A stretch of 19,668 nucleotides of DNA. Origin: Pseudoneurospora amorphoporcata. Taxonomy: Eukaryota > Ascomycota > Sordariomycetes > Sordariales > Sordariaceae. The stretch covers positions 1-19,668 of the forward strand of contig MU859414.1 of the NCBI GenBank assembly GCA_033297205.1, written 5' to 3'. The translations under genes were made by a program, and so were the position numbers. The notes under the pieces are model-generated. The model had not been told where the DNA came from. It saw only the letters and a program-made list of their open reading frames with translations, and did not search any database. Shown here piece after piece: positions 1-9,318 of this stretch; position 1 is the first letter of the stretch; each line of letters opens with the position of its first letter.

Positions 1-176
1 TATGACTAAATATACGAAAGGTGTGCGGGAAAGAAGGAATGCCAAGCCTGCCAAATAGAGGCGAGCCGGGCGAGCCGAGGAAGGCTAGTGGCCTGCAGGG
101 TGGTTTGGAGAACCCCCGGCAGGCACAGGCCTGGCGCATGGAAGCCAGGCATTACCTCTGGGCGCTAGACCCATGA
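1..176 (+). other. Unrecognised GC-rich segment, probably copia internal region
   Basis: This stretch is visibly richer in G and C than the rest of the window. It stays open in the frame of the RNase H end that follows (from about 6 to 173, then a TGA at 174-176). The predicted residues do not show the usual copia KHID-type RNase H motif, so I cannot say whether it is a diverged part of the same pol or a rearranged segment. It carries fewer RIP-type stops than the gypsy elements. Confidence 0.35.
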
Positions 177-341
177 CACCAGGGCGTAAGAGAAAGTGTC
201 ACGGAGGGAAACATCACTGTATCCTTTGTTCCAACAGAGGATATGGCAGCTGACGGGCTTACAAAAGCCTTGCCAGCCCCCAAGTTCGAGCGGTTCTTAC
301 AACTGCTGAACTATTCCAAGCTCTATAGAATAGGGCTATAG
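177..341 (+). CDS. Ty1/copia pol, C-terminal end of RNase H (partial)
   Basis: The frame encodes the typical end of a Ty1/copia polyprotein. A VRESV-like segment is followed by VPTEDMAADGLTKALPAPKF, the conserved ADxLTKxLP block that closes the RNase H domain, and then a short tail with a TAG stop at 339-341. RNase H removes the RNA strand during reverse transcription in the virus-like particle. Only about 54 codons can be trusted because the rest lies left of the window or is diverged; a TGA at 174-176 interrupts the frame just upstream. A purine tract and an LTR follow directly, as expected for the 3' end of a copia element. This copy shows no stop within the segment and looks much less mutated than the gypsy copies, so it may be the youngest element here. 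Confidence 0.8.
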   Translation, partial: HQGVRESVTEGNITVSFVPTEDMAADGLTKALPAPKFERFLQLLNYSKLYRIGL

Positions 342-367
342 AGGGGGTCTTGTGGCACTAAGTACAG

Positions 368-379
368 CCACAGAGGGGG
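368..379 (+). promoter_or_regulatory. Copia polypurine tract
   Basis: The purine-rich run CAGAGGGGG ends directly at the TG that opens the LTR at 380. This is the expected plus-strand primer site of an LTR retrotransposon. A second purine run lies near 339-347. Confidence 0.75.
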
Positions 380-1008
380 TGTTAACGTGTGGCTAGTACT
401 GTGCCTTGTAACTGCCCTGTACTACTCAGTAGTATAGTAGGCTGGTCACTGGGGAACTTAGTCTCTACAGAATGTGTTAGAATAACAGGGCTTGGCCATT
501 GCGTTCTCAGCCTCGCCACCGTTCTTGGCTTCGCTACTATATTCTTGGCTTCGCTAACTTATCCAGCATTCCTTTTAGATTGATTAGTCATTATAGAATG
601 TATTGGAAACTTACAGATCTAGTTTCTTTCCTTTTATAGCAGAGTGTCCCTACTGACTTATAGCAAGCTTCTATGCTCTGGAAGCTTCTAGACACTCAGC
701 ATTCATGTATATAAAGACCACTCTCCTCTCCTCTAGTTAGTCACTCCTTAAGCAAGCAAGCATAACTTGAGCAATACAATACAGTCTTTTCCACAGTGCA
801 GAGTCCACTGTAATCTTCTGTCTTGAGAGCAGAGTCCTCTCTAAGACTTCTTTTACAACACTCCTATTGTATCTACAATCACGCTGCTTCCTTCAGCACT
901 GCTGTCGTACCACCGCTTCCGCTCCGCTTAGCTACAAGTGCATAGTTCACTGTAGCGTCCCTATACTAGTACTATCATCATAGGCTAGTTAGGGTATTGC
1001 AGCAAACA
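380..1008 (+). repeat. Copia 3' LTR (629 bp)
   Basis: It starts TGTTAACGTG and ends GCAGCAAACA, so it has TG...CA ends. The same ends define a solo copy at 9661-10325 and a truncated copy at 19574. It follows copia RNase H and a polypurine tract, which makes it a 3' LTR. A TATA box (TATATAAA, 708-715) lies in the middle. The five bases after it (ATTAG, 1009-1013) are the presumed target duplication; the partner is outside the window. The first ~95 bases differ from the 19574 copy at only about two to four sites. A 64-codon open frame inside is a chance ORF. Confidence 0.9.
708..715 (+). promoter_or_regulatory. TATA box of copia LTR
   Basis: TATATAAA lies about 330 bp into the LTR, in the place expected for the U3 promoter. 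The solo copy has the same box at 9971-9978. Confidence 0.6.
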
Positions 1009-1013
1009 ATTAG

Positions 1014-1165
1014 TGTTATAGGTTTGGCGCCTAGTACTAGCATCTGGTATATAGTTGGCCAAACGACGAGTACTAGCAATGTACGCTAAGCCAGTAAGGC
1101 ACTGGTAGGCCTAGAGCCCGTTAGTCCCCTCTAACTTCTATACAATTATATAGACTGTAGGGTTG
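1014..1165 (+). repeat. LTR-C copy 1, left part (orphan solo LTR)
   Basis: This is the left half of a repeat whose uninterrupted second copy is at 18381-18692. It begins TGTTATAGGTTTGGCGCC and is cut at 1165 by insertion of gypsy element 1, which duplicated GGTTG (1161-1165 and 9154-9158). The right half resumes at 9154. The joined repeat is about 308 bp with TG...CA ends and no internal region, so I read it as a solo LTR. TTAG flanks the whole repeat at 1010-1013 and 9315-9318. Confidence 0.75.
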
Positions 1166-1298
1166 TGTTACGAACTTAAGCAGCACGAGGGCCGCCCGGA
1201 CTACCAACAACGGACGATGTAACCCCAAGGGCTAGGGTTAAGGTAGAGGTCGTATATAGGTGCTTACGACTAAGCGAGGCGCTCACGAAGGAACAGGC

Positions 1299-1349
1299 GC
1301 TCACGGTGAGCAGGTGCTCACAAAGTGAGCAGGCGCTCACGAAGTGAGC
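1299..1349 (+). repeat. GCTCAC/GTGAGC palindrome array, element 1 5' LTR
   Basis: Three consecutive palindromes with 6-bp arms GCTCAC and GTGAGC and loops of 1 to 3 bases lie at 1299-1311, 1316-1330 and 1335-1349. The 3' LTR of the same element keeps only one full unit (8840-8854). They lie upstream of the TATA box, where U3 control elements are expected. Confidence 0.8.
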
Positions 1350-1465
1350 AGGCATCTACGGTGAGCTAGATATCGTCAGTGAGCAAGCACACAACACTAG
1401 ATAGACTTATAGGACTTACTAGTTGTGAGTAGCCGGAGACAGATATCTCGCAGAGGGCGAGTAGG

Positions 1466-1472
1466 TATAAAG
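1466..1472 (+). promoter_or_regulatory. TATA box, gypsy element 1 5' LTR
   Basis: TATAAAG at this place is conserved in the related gypsy LTRs of the window. The putative self-primer sequence begins 44 bases downstream at 1510. Confidence 0.6.
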
Positions 1473-1611
1473 GGGCGACTAGAGAATTCAGATTGTTAGA
1501 TAGTTCGATAGTAGTTAATTGATCTTTATTACCGAAACACGTATAACGCTACTATATTTGTTGTAAACCTTTTGGCTTTACTGAATAGCACTGATAGTCT
1601 TTACCTTCAGC

Positions 1612-1730
1612 TGTTACAGGTTGACATTAGCTATATAGTGTGCACTACGAGTTCTGCCTTGTAAGTAGAACATCGTCTACCTTTTGGTAGTTTAGCGTTG
1701 TTGGGACATGTGCACTCTTGCCCTGTCATA
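1612..1730. mobile_element. 119-bp LTR-like insertion in element 1 5' LTR
   Basis: Absent from the 3' LTR. It begins TGTTACAGG and ends CCCTGTCATA, imperfect inverted termini. It is flanked by TCAGC (1607-1611) and TTAGC (1731-1735), a 5-bp duplication differing by one C/T transition of RIP type. Short GTGTGCAC and GTGCAC motifs lie inside. There is no coding capacity. It may be a solo LTR of a very small (SMART/TRIM-like) retroelement; a MITE is the alternative. Confidence 0.65.
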
Positions 1731-1774
1731 TTAGCTATCCTACTTAGGCAAATTAGATTGCCGTTCGTTATACG

Positions 1775-1783
1775 TTGACTACT
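1775..1783 (+). promoter_or_regulatory. Putative self-priming primer-binding site, element 1
   Basis: TTGACTACT starts two bases after the 5' LTR. It is the reverse complement of AGTAGTCAA, found in this family's LTRs 44 bases after the TATA box (3' LTR 9015-9023; the 5' LTR has one C to T change at 1510-1518). No tRNA-type site starting TGG abuts the LTR. This resembles the self-priming known for Tf1; the role here is inferred. Confidence 0.5.
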
Positions 1784-1831
1784 CCCTTTGACCTATCTCG
1801 GATAGTGTACTGAAGGTATCTTCGCTTCACT

Positions 1832-4443
1832 ATGTCTTCCTCCGCCGGACCTACCACTTAGGGCGAACTCCTAAACGTTACCGCCGTGTATTAGCAGCTT
1901 AAGGCTATGTAGGTGTTATACGGACATTCGACCTTAACCTTGACCCTACAACGTAAGGCTCACGGAGCCGCACATCCCATAGCCTCGCGCAGATGCTTCA
2001 GGTATTTACGCCAGCTCAGACAGAGAATTTGTTCGGCTATCAGTACTGCTTACCCGAACTCCTCCCGACGCTACCGGCTAGCGAGCCAAACCCTGGAAGT
2101 GCCACCACGAGACGATCCCAATCTCGAGACGATCCCAATCTTCCTAGAAGCAACCACAGCCAACCAAATAAGAAGTAAGGCGTACGGGTGAAAGACAACG
2201 CTAAAAGGAAGATAGAGAATGGATGAAGGCATTCAGGAAGTTCCACATGTATGATAGATGCCTTGAGGCCTCAGGCGACAAGGCTTGATGCGTACCTCAA
2301 GAACGTACCAATTCTGTTTGGTATAAGAAGGCCTTGAAGCCCAACCTTCCCCTGGAGGTTGAGAAGATCAACAAGGCCTTCGAGACCAAAGAAGTTTATT
2401 AGCTGAATTTGAACTACTATTCCAAGCCCTGATCACAGCCCTTGTTACAGTAGGACCGTATTAACTAGCTAGAGTTACAGCTCTAGGTCGGATCCGGACG
2501 CTCCGAAGCGAAGGAACGCAAGAGAGTTAAGTTGTCCGTATCTAGGGAGTTTGATAGCTAGCAGGCTACCCTCGCAGGGATTCTTGATCCAGATGCAAAC
2601 CTACTTCGACTTCTACGACGACCAGTTTGCTACTGAATATGAGAAGGTTACTTACGCGGGAATTAGACTCACGGACAAAGTACTCACTTGGTACGAGCCT
2701 ATCCTCAAGGACTACTACGAAAACGGAAATTAGGCTTCGGACTTTACTAAGAAGGTTTTGAACTTTTACGTCGCCTCTACCGAGGCACTTTCTAGGGTTT
2801 TTGGAGAAAAGGATGAAACTCGGAGGGCTCAGGAACGCCTGACCTATCTTCGACAAACCAAGTCTACCTCAGCCTACGCTGCACTCTTCAAGCAGGATGC
2901 GCTTCGCAGCAACATCAACGACGACGGGCTGATGCAACTGTTTTATAACGGCCTCAAGGACAGAGTCAAGGATGAACTCTATAAGAAGGACCGACCCGAT
3001 TCCATCGATGCCTATATGGACAAAGCTATCCGCATTGATAACCGCCAGTTCTAGCGAGAACAAGAAAAGAAAGGAAAAACACCTTCCTTTGTTTCCTTCA
3101 AGTCCAACAACAGTAACAACACTAAGAAGAAGCGGACTTGGGGCACGCACATCTCGGGAACTACCCATTCTAGACCTATGGAAATTGACGCCGCCTAAGC
3201 TAACCAAGGCAAGCGCGACTTCTCCTAGGTTAAGTGTTTTAACTGCGGGAAGAAAGGGCATATGAAGAAGGATTGCTGTGTCCTTAAACAATTGAAGTGG
3301 AAGAAATCCGAGGCTGCAGCGGTAGAAGGGGCGAGGGTAGTCGAGATCGCTAGTATCGACTACGACTAGGACGATCTCGAGGATGCTATAGACCGAGCTT
3401 AAGATTACGACTTCGAAGTATAATGGGACATATCTAACAGGCCTAATTAAGAGGACCCCCAGATTTATCGGGCGCTAATATAGGAAGAAGTCAGTTGTAT
3501 ATTTATAATACTACTATCGACGCCTGAGACTGAAAGAAGCAACATTCGGGATCTTATCAACCCGTACGGACCCCCCGACAACTCAGCTACTGGTCACTGG
3601 ATAGACCTCTTAGAAAACTACCGCCGGAAGAGCCAGGAAAACGAGAAGTAGGACGACTTTTAGGAAAAGCGAGCAGTCGTCATTGAGGGGAAAAGCACCA
3701 AGGACTGGGAAGAGCTGCCCAGAACAATAAGGGCCTACCAGCCAATCAAAGGAGACACAGCCCAAATGCACCCCCTACACTTCGCGTACTACCGGATGCC
3801 GTAGTTTTAGTACATCACCGATGGGTGCCACGAGTATTACGGGAAGAAACGGGACAACCGCTTCTGGCCTACTAGGAGACTGGACACGCATAGACAACCT
3901 AAGCCAGTCACTCGCACTTACAGCCGAGGCAACCCCTCAGATACTATTATTATTAACGAATGGTTCGCGTTCAGCCTACGACCATTCGGAAAATAGGACG
4001 AGTGGCTATCTCCCAAGAGACTCGCGGCCTAACCACTTAATGTATATACCTACGTAGGATAGGGAGATGCTGACTCTCGTTAGGGATAGTATCAAACGGC
4101 CGACTATCCTATCCATATAAGATAGAAAGCTAAGGCTTACGAGATAGAAGTCGACTTGGATAGTAATACCGAGGAAGAGAAAGCCATCCATCTAGCTTAG
4201 TTACAGGAACACAACTCGATAGACGAGCCGGAACCTAAAGAAGAGGACGCTCTTAACAACTATCGCCAGGAATTAAGAAACGGCTCAGGGCCTTCAGGGA
4301 GGCCCGACAGAAACTAAGTTCCTAGACGAAACGAATCATCCGACGATGCAACCGCCGGAAATACAAGATCCAAAACCCCATAGCATTTGCGGAGGTTGCA
4401 GCTGCAGAAGAAGGGAACTAAGACTAACGATTAAAGGTCGTAG
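1832..4443 (+). pseudogene. Gag relic, gypsy element 1
   Basis: Relic of the structural polyprotein that forms the virus-like particle. The ATG at 1832 (MSSSAG) is kept; element 2 has ATA here. The N-terminal coiled coil is broken by the 536-bp insertion at 1914-2449. The retrotransposon gag (capsid-like) domain runs about 2590-3060 (QTYFDFYDDQF, LTWYEPILKD, FGEKDETRRA). A CX2CX4HX4C zinc knuckle at 3235-3276 is intact (CFNCGKKGHMKKDC). A further C-terminal region at about 3760-4110, in frame but missing from element 2, contains a GCHEYYGKK segment that may be remnant Cys/His binding sites. Defects: one extra G near 2577 shifts the frame, and there are many TAG/TAA stops, for example at 2731 where element 2 has CAG. 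The end is set at a TAG conserved in both copies. Confidence 0.85.
1914..2449. mobile_element. 536-bp LTR-like insertion in element 1 gag
   Basis: Element 2 has uninterrupted gag here. The insertion has TG...CA ends (TGTTATACGG ... CTTGTTACA) and a perfect 5-bp duplication GTAGG at 1909-1913 and 2450-2454. It is unlike the other LTRs of the window. A 17-bp unit (CGAGACGATCCCAATCT) is tandemly duplicated near 2106-2140. Part of 2330-2400 reads as a coding-like stretch (LEVEKINKAFETKE) without a recognised family. It is either a solo LTR of a separate family or a non-autonomous deletion derivative. Orientation is unknown. Confidence 0.75.
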
Positions 4444-7400
4444 CTTATTAGGGAAACTACCAAGCCTTTGCGCTAATAAATTTCGGAGCTCAATTAAACC
4501 TCATCTCACCCAAGTTCGTCAACCAACTGAGGATCCCTTGGAAATCGAAGAAGGCACCTTTTGTAGTAAAAGGACCTTTCGAAACCCAAATCATAAAGAG
4601 GGAAACGTTACCACTTCCCATCACAGTAGAAGGAAAGACGGTCGAAATCAACTTCGACGTCGTCAATATAGGGCCATCTAAGGATATAATCCTAAGGTAC
4701 CCATAGTATATTACATACGACCCAGACATCAGTTGGAAGGATAGTGGCCGCCTACGTCCTAGGACGTACCTAACTACTAATAGGAAACCCGGAGTACGGA
4801 AGGAAGCGAGCTAGGACGGCGTCGTTCCTACGGCCCCACTGTAAGCAGTACAAGAAGTTATGATTTATACTATCGACAGGAGCGGCAAGGTTACGGAAGA
4901 AGGGTTAGTAACGTTAGTAGAGGTATCATCAGTCAACGCTTAATACAAATTCGACTACTACTAGAACTAATAGACAGAAAAGCTGAAGATGACAATCCCT
5001 AAAGAGTACGAGGGACACCCAGCTTTCGTTAGTAAGCATTTTGAAGGGTTACTACTACGAGGACCGTGGGACTATGAGATTAAGTTTAAAGAAGGAGCGA
5101 AGTTTAAGTTTTTTAAGGTGTATTATACGAACGAGAAGTAAAACGCGGAGTTGAGGAAGTACTTAGACGAAAACTTGAAACGAGGATACATTCTGGAATC
5201 CACATCGCCAGCAGGGTACCCCATCCTCTTCATGCTGAAGAAAGATAGAAAGCTGCGCCTTTGTGTTGATTATAGGCAATTAAATTAAGAGACTGTGAGA
5301 AATAGTTATCTCCTACCCCTAATTTCATATATTCGAAGTTAATTAGGAGGAGTACAATACTTTACGCGCCTTGATCTACCCGTTGCCTACGCCTATATCC
5401 GAATTAAGAAAGGAGACGAATGGAAGATGGTATTTCGTACACCTTACGGATATTATGAATACTTCGTTATACCCTTCGGATTGACTAATATACTTGCGAT
5501 ATTTTAATCTGTTATCGATTACGCGATTCGACCTTACCTCGACAAATTCGCTATTTACTACCTAAATAACATCCTTATCTATTCCAAGACTCTTACGGAG
5601 CACAAGAAATACGTAAAAAATGTATTAGACGTACTATATAAGTATAAGCTCTCTGTTAATATAGAGAAGAGTGAATTCTATATAAGGGAAACTGTATTTC
5701 TTAGGTATCTGATCTCAGAGAATAAGGTTAGGATAGAACCAAGCAAGGTAGAAGCCGTACGGAATTGGCTAATCCCTAAGAATGCGACCGATGTTCGCGG
5801 ATTCTTAGGATTCACTAATTTTTATCGCATATTTATACGCGATTATAGGAAAATTGCCAGACTACTGTACGAACTTACTAAGAAGGAGGCCGCTTTTATA
5901 TGGGGAAAAGAAGAAGAGGAAGCCTTTAGGACTATTTGCGACGCGATTATTACAGATCTTGTGTTGAAATTTCCTAACTTAAACAAACCCTTTGAAGTTA
6001 AGACCGATGCGTTAGATTACGCTATCGGAGAACAATTAGGAAAACGTAACGACTAAGGGAAATTATACCCTATAGCTTTCTTCTCGAAGAAGCTGGAAGG
6101 ACCCCGTCGTAACTATCCCATCTATAATAAGGAATTCCTAGTTATTATTAAAGCGTTTCAAAAATGGAGACTATATTTTAGTAGAACTACGTATAAAGTA
6201 CAAATCTACACCGACTATAATAATCTCTAGTATTTCACGATTATAAAAGTGCTTAACGGCCGCCAAATATAATAGGCAGAATTCTTATTGGAATTCAACT
6301 TCAAGATCAACTATAAGAAGGGATCGGAGAATGCCTGGGCTAATGCACTAAGCTGAAGGGCGAACTATGTGAAAGATGTAGTAGAAGCCTCTGTACCTTT
6401 ATTCTAGGAATAACTAGACGGAACGCTCGTATACCCCCTACAGGAGTGGGTAGAGTGTTGTGCCGTCTACCGGGTCAAATTGCAGGACCCCAGTTATCAA
6501 GCTACCGTTGCCACTTAAGAAGAACAGCAAAGGTGAGAGGATAGCCCAGAAGAAGGAATCGTCCTTTAGAATGAAAAGCTATGGTACTATGATAAGGCCT
6601 ACGTTTGGCTAGCAGCGCGAAACTTTTATTATGGAGATACATACGTCCAAAATAGAAAGACACAGGTATTGCGAAAACTATAGCGCGGATACAGCAATAC
6701 TACGACTTTCCCAAGATGAAAAACACAGTGGCTCGGACATTGCAGGCCCGCGAGTAATGTAGTAGAACCAGGGTTGCAAGACACAAGCTATACGGATTTC
6801 TAGAACTTTTGAAAGTCGCAGAAAGGCCGTGGAGTTCGGTAACTATAGATTTTATTACTAAGTTACTATTATCTATAGACACTGCGATAGGAGTTATTTA
6901 CGATAGTATCCTGGTAGTAGTAGATAGGCTGACCAAGTAGAGTTACTTCCTACCCTATAAGGAAATATGGTTAGCGGAGTAATTTGTAGATGTGATCTAT
7001 CGGAACGTTACTTCAGTATACGGTTGGCCGAAGGAATAGATTACAAATAGGGATACTAAGTTCGCATCCAAGTTCTAGTAAGCATTGATGACTAAGCTCG
7101 GTACTAAGAGTAAAATATTGATAGTATATTACCCGCAGACCGACAGACAAATGGAAAGGATCAACCAGATCGTAGAACAATATCTGAGGAACTATATCAA
7201 CTTCGAACAAAGCGACTAGGTAGAACTACTGCCCACGGCGCAATTGGTATATAATACCTCTCCCACGGAAACTACGAAGGTCTTACCTTTCTTCGCAAAC
7301 TACGGGTATGAGCTAGAACTCTTAGAAGGACTAGATACGAACGTTCCTAGAGCTTTAGTTAAGGCCGGAAAACTGTATATATTATATAAGAAACTCAAGG

Positions 7401-7912
7401 AAGAGTTAGAATTCGTATGATAAAAGATGAGCCAGTATTTCAACCTAAAAAGGCTCGAGGGACCTCGCTTTAAGGAGGGGGATAAAGTCCTTTTGTCGAC
7501 TAGAAACCTCAGGATAAAGAGACCTAGTAAGAAACTTGACGACCGACGGGTAGGACCTTTCAAAATTAAGAAGAAAATCTCTAATATAGTATACTAATTG
7601 GACATTCCTAATACTATGAAACTAAGATTATACTCATTCCACATCTCGCTACTGGAACTAGTACCTAAAAATGTACGAGTCAATACGCAGACCAGTATCG
7701 AGGATGAGGAAGAAAAATGGGATGTGGAGCAAATTTTGGATTCAAGAGTAGAAAAAAGAGAATTGGAGTACTTCATTAAGTGGGAAGGGTTTGGTCCCAA
7801 AGACAATACATGGGAACCCGTTAAGAATTTGAGTTGCCCTAAGAAGTTGGAGGAATTCTACCGGAGGAACCCGGATCGGCTAGGGGTGGAGGACTGCCTA
7901 GCCAGGAGGTAG
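4362..7912 (+). pseudogene. Pol relic, gypsy element 1 (PR-RT-RH-IN-chromodomain)
   Basis: Relic polyprotein for protein processing, reverse transcription and integration. Domains in order: retropepsin near 4470-4700, with the active-site DSGA changed to NFGA at 4479-4490; RT about 5150-5900, with LDLPVAY kept but the YLDD box changed to YLNN at 5559-5570; RNase H about 5990-6360 (TDALDYAIG); integrase about 6620-7250, with the second catalytic Asp changed to Asn at 7046 (ITNRD) and the zinc motif damaged; chromodomain about 7700-7880, intact and open from 7598 to the stop (WDVEQILDSR, YFIKWEGFG, NTWEPVKNL). Pol begins in the -1 frame of gag. Indels between RNase H and integrase shift the frame again. 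TAG/TAA stops are scattered throughout. The 5' limit is uncertain because pol overlaps the gag end. Confidence 0.88.
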
Positions 7913-7937
7913 GATAGGCTGAAAGGTTTAAGGCCGC

Positions 7938-8564
7938 CTAATCTACGAGCAATAAGGAAGTAGATCCCTCTATCAACTGCTCCGTGGCCAACGGCTCTAG
8001 CTCGTGACCAGTAGCCTGCTTCTCTGCCTCCAAAGCTTCCAATTCGGCCATACTATACAAAGATAATTCGCGACCCTGCGAAGCCAAATCCTACTACTGT
8101 TGCTCTAAATTCGATAGACGCGTTATTTGTAACTTTAAATCCTTCGATTGGGCATTAAGCTGCTTGGACTGGGTATTAAGTTGTTTGAACTGAGCGTCGA
8201 GTAGTTTCGATTGAGCTTCGAGCTGTCGTAGGCGCTCCACGATGCCTTGTAGCAATGTAGCCTTCGTCTGACGCACCTAGTCAAATGCGGCGGAAACATG
8301 ATCTACTACCACAAGTCAAAAATGCACCTAAGCACCGACCAAAGGAAACTCACGCTCGGCGTCAGTATTAACCTCCTCGCAAGGACGTGCTCGACGAACG
8401 TACTCCTAACACTTCGCATCACCGGAGAGCTTCTTGTATAGAAGCTTCCGTTCTGCACAGTACGAACAAGGCATCACGAGGACTCTGAACTTTTCAATGT
8501 TAGCTATTAGTTTTAGGCGCCTGGACGCCGATTTGGACGAACGTTTTTGGACGCGGGAAGACAA
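7938..8564 (-). pseudogene. Antisense frame of element 1: Zn-cluster-like plus coiled-coil protein relic
   Basis: A 209-codon frame opposite to pol, with its stop 25 bp from the pol stop, ending in VD-stop as in element 2. The first codon aligned to the element 2 ATG is TTG. Residues 1-31 are basic. Cys at 33, 36, 52 and 62 remain; Tyr stands at 43 and 55, where element 2 has Cys. Together the copies give CX2CX6CX8CX2CX6C, the spacing of fungal Zn(II)2Cys6 DNA-binding clusters. Residues about 110-155 form a heptad coiled coil with Leu every seventh residue (DAQFKQL, NTQSKQL, NAQSKDL). At least five in-frame stops interrupt it, mostly TAG. The length (a multiple of three) and collinearity with element 2 support a real gene. 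A transcription-factor role is inferred from architecture only. Confidence 0.72.
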
Positions 8565-8670
8565 TATAATAGAGGACAATAAAAAGAGGAAACACCTACA
8601 ATAGCTAGGACAGTATGAGAGGGCATAGGAGAGAATAAGAAGAAGTAGATACTTTAGGAAAGATTAATAA

Positions 8671-8706
8671 GCCGTCGAGGACGTCGGCTAAGGAGGGGAG
8701 GCATCG
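8671..8706 (+). promoter_or_regulatory. Conserved block with polypurine tract, element 1
   Basis: The 36 bases before the 3' LTR match those of element 2 (17464-17499) at 35 positions although the rest of the elements is heavily mutated. The block holds a GCCG...CGGC hairpin candidate and the purine run AAGGAGGGGAGG, the expected primer for plus-strand synthesis. Confidence 0.75.
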
Positions 8707-9153
8707 TGTTACGAACTTAAGCAGTACGAGGGCCGCTCGGACCACCAACAACGGACGATGTAACCTTAGGGGCTAGGGTTGGGGCAGAGGTCGTATGTAG
8801 GTGCTTACGACTAAGCGAGGCGCTCACGAAGGAATAGGCGCTCACGAAGTGAGCAGGCATCTATGGTGAGCTAGATATCGTCGGTAAGCAAGTATACAAT
8901 ACTAGATAGACTTATAGGACTCACTAGTTGTAAGTAGCCGGAGACAAATATCTCGCAGAGGGCGAGTAGGTATAAAGGGGCGACTGAAGAACTCAGATTG
9001 TCAGATAGTTCGACAGTAGTCAATTGATCTTTATCACTGAGACACGTATAACGCTACTATACTTGTTGTGAACCTTTTAGCTTCACCGAATAGTATTGAT
9101 AGTCTTTACCTTTAGCTATCCCACTTAGGTAGATTAAACTACCGTTCGTTATA
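8707..9153 (+). repeat. Gypsy element 1, 3' LTR (447 bp)
   Basis: It starts TGTTACGAACTTAAGC and ends GTTCGTTATA, followed by the target duplication GGTTG at 9154-9158. It lacks the 119-bp insertion and the extra palindrome units of the 5' LTR. The self-primer match AGTAGTCAA is intact at 9015-9023. Confidence 0.92.
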
Positions 9154-9314
9154 GGTTGCCTTAGGTAGTTAGGTACCTATACTAGCGCAAGACTTTAAAG
9201 GATAGATGATAAGGTCCGCCCTACGGGCCAGTCTTTCTTCTTTTTTCTTTTCATACAACCTTAATCGATCATTCTAGTGTCAACATCTACGTACCGCTCT
9301 GCTGTCTCCTTACA
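9154..9314 (+). repeat. LTR-C copy 1, right part
   Basis: It continues the repeat begun at 1014 after gypsy element 1; GGTTG at 9154-9158 is the duplicated target. It aligns with 18533-18692 and ends CCTTACA. TTAG follows at 9315-9318, matching 1010-1013. Confidence 0.75.
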
Positions 9315-9318
9315 TTAG

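Larger units (their letters stand above)
1166..1772 (+). repeat. Gypsy element 1, 5' LTR (607 bp)
   Basis: It starts TGTTACGAACTTAAGC and ends GTTCGTTATA; the sister LTRs end GTTCGTCACA, so the last bases look RIP-altered. It is 160 bp longer than its 3' partner. A 119-bp insertion plus 5-bp duplication (1612-1735) accounts for 124 bp, and 36 bp of extra palindrome units near 1295-1335 account for the rest. A TATA box lies at 1466. Confidence 0.9.
1166..9153 (+). mobile_element. Gypsy element 1: degenerate chromovirus (Ty3/gypsy), full length
   Basis: A 7,988-bp LTR retrotransposon bounded by related LTRs (1166-1772 and 8707-9153) and a perfect 5-bp target duplication GGTTG. Order: LTR, primer site, gag, pol (protease, RT, RNase H, integrase, chromodomain), antisense Zn-cluster frame, polypurine tract, LTR. 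The chromodomain places it among chromoviruses. It is inactive: stops throughout, indels, and catalytic Asp lost in protease, RT and integrase. It carries two younger insertions (1612-1730 and 1914-2449). Without them it would be about 7.3 kb, still longer than element 2 because element 2 lacks about 350 bp of gag. It sits inside LTR-C copy 1. Confidence 0.92.

Noticed and set aside
389..583. A 64-codon frame within the copia LTR
   Set aside because: It lies in LTR sequence without family motifs, and the diverged copy at 9661 does not keep it.
7300..7563. Minus-strand open frames across integrase (7300-7563, 16200-16469, 7594-7806)
   Set aside because: They are shadows of conserved integrase and chromodomain coding on the plus strand, with no motifs of their own.
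8671..8706. GCCG...CGGC hairpin as a transcription terminator
   Set aside because: The element is eukaryotic and the block abuts the LTR; a polypurine tract role explains its conservation better.
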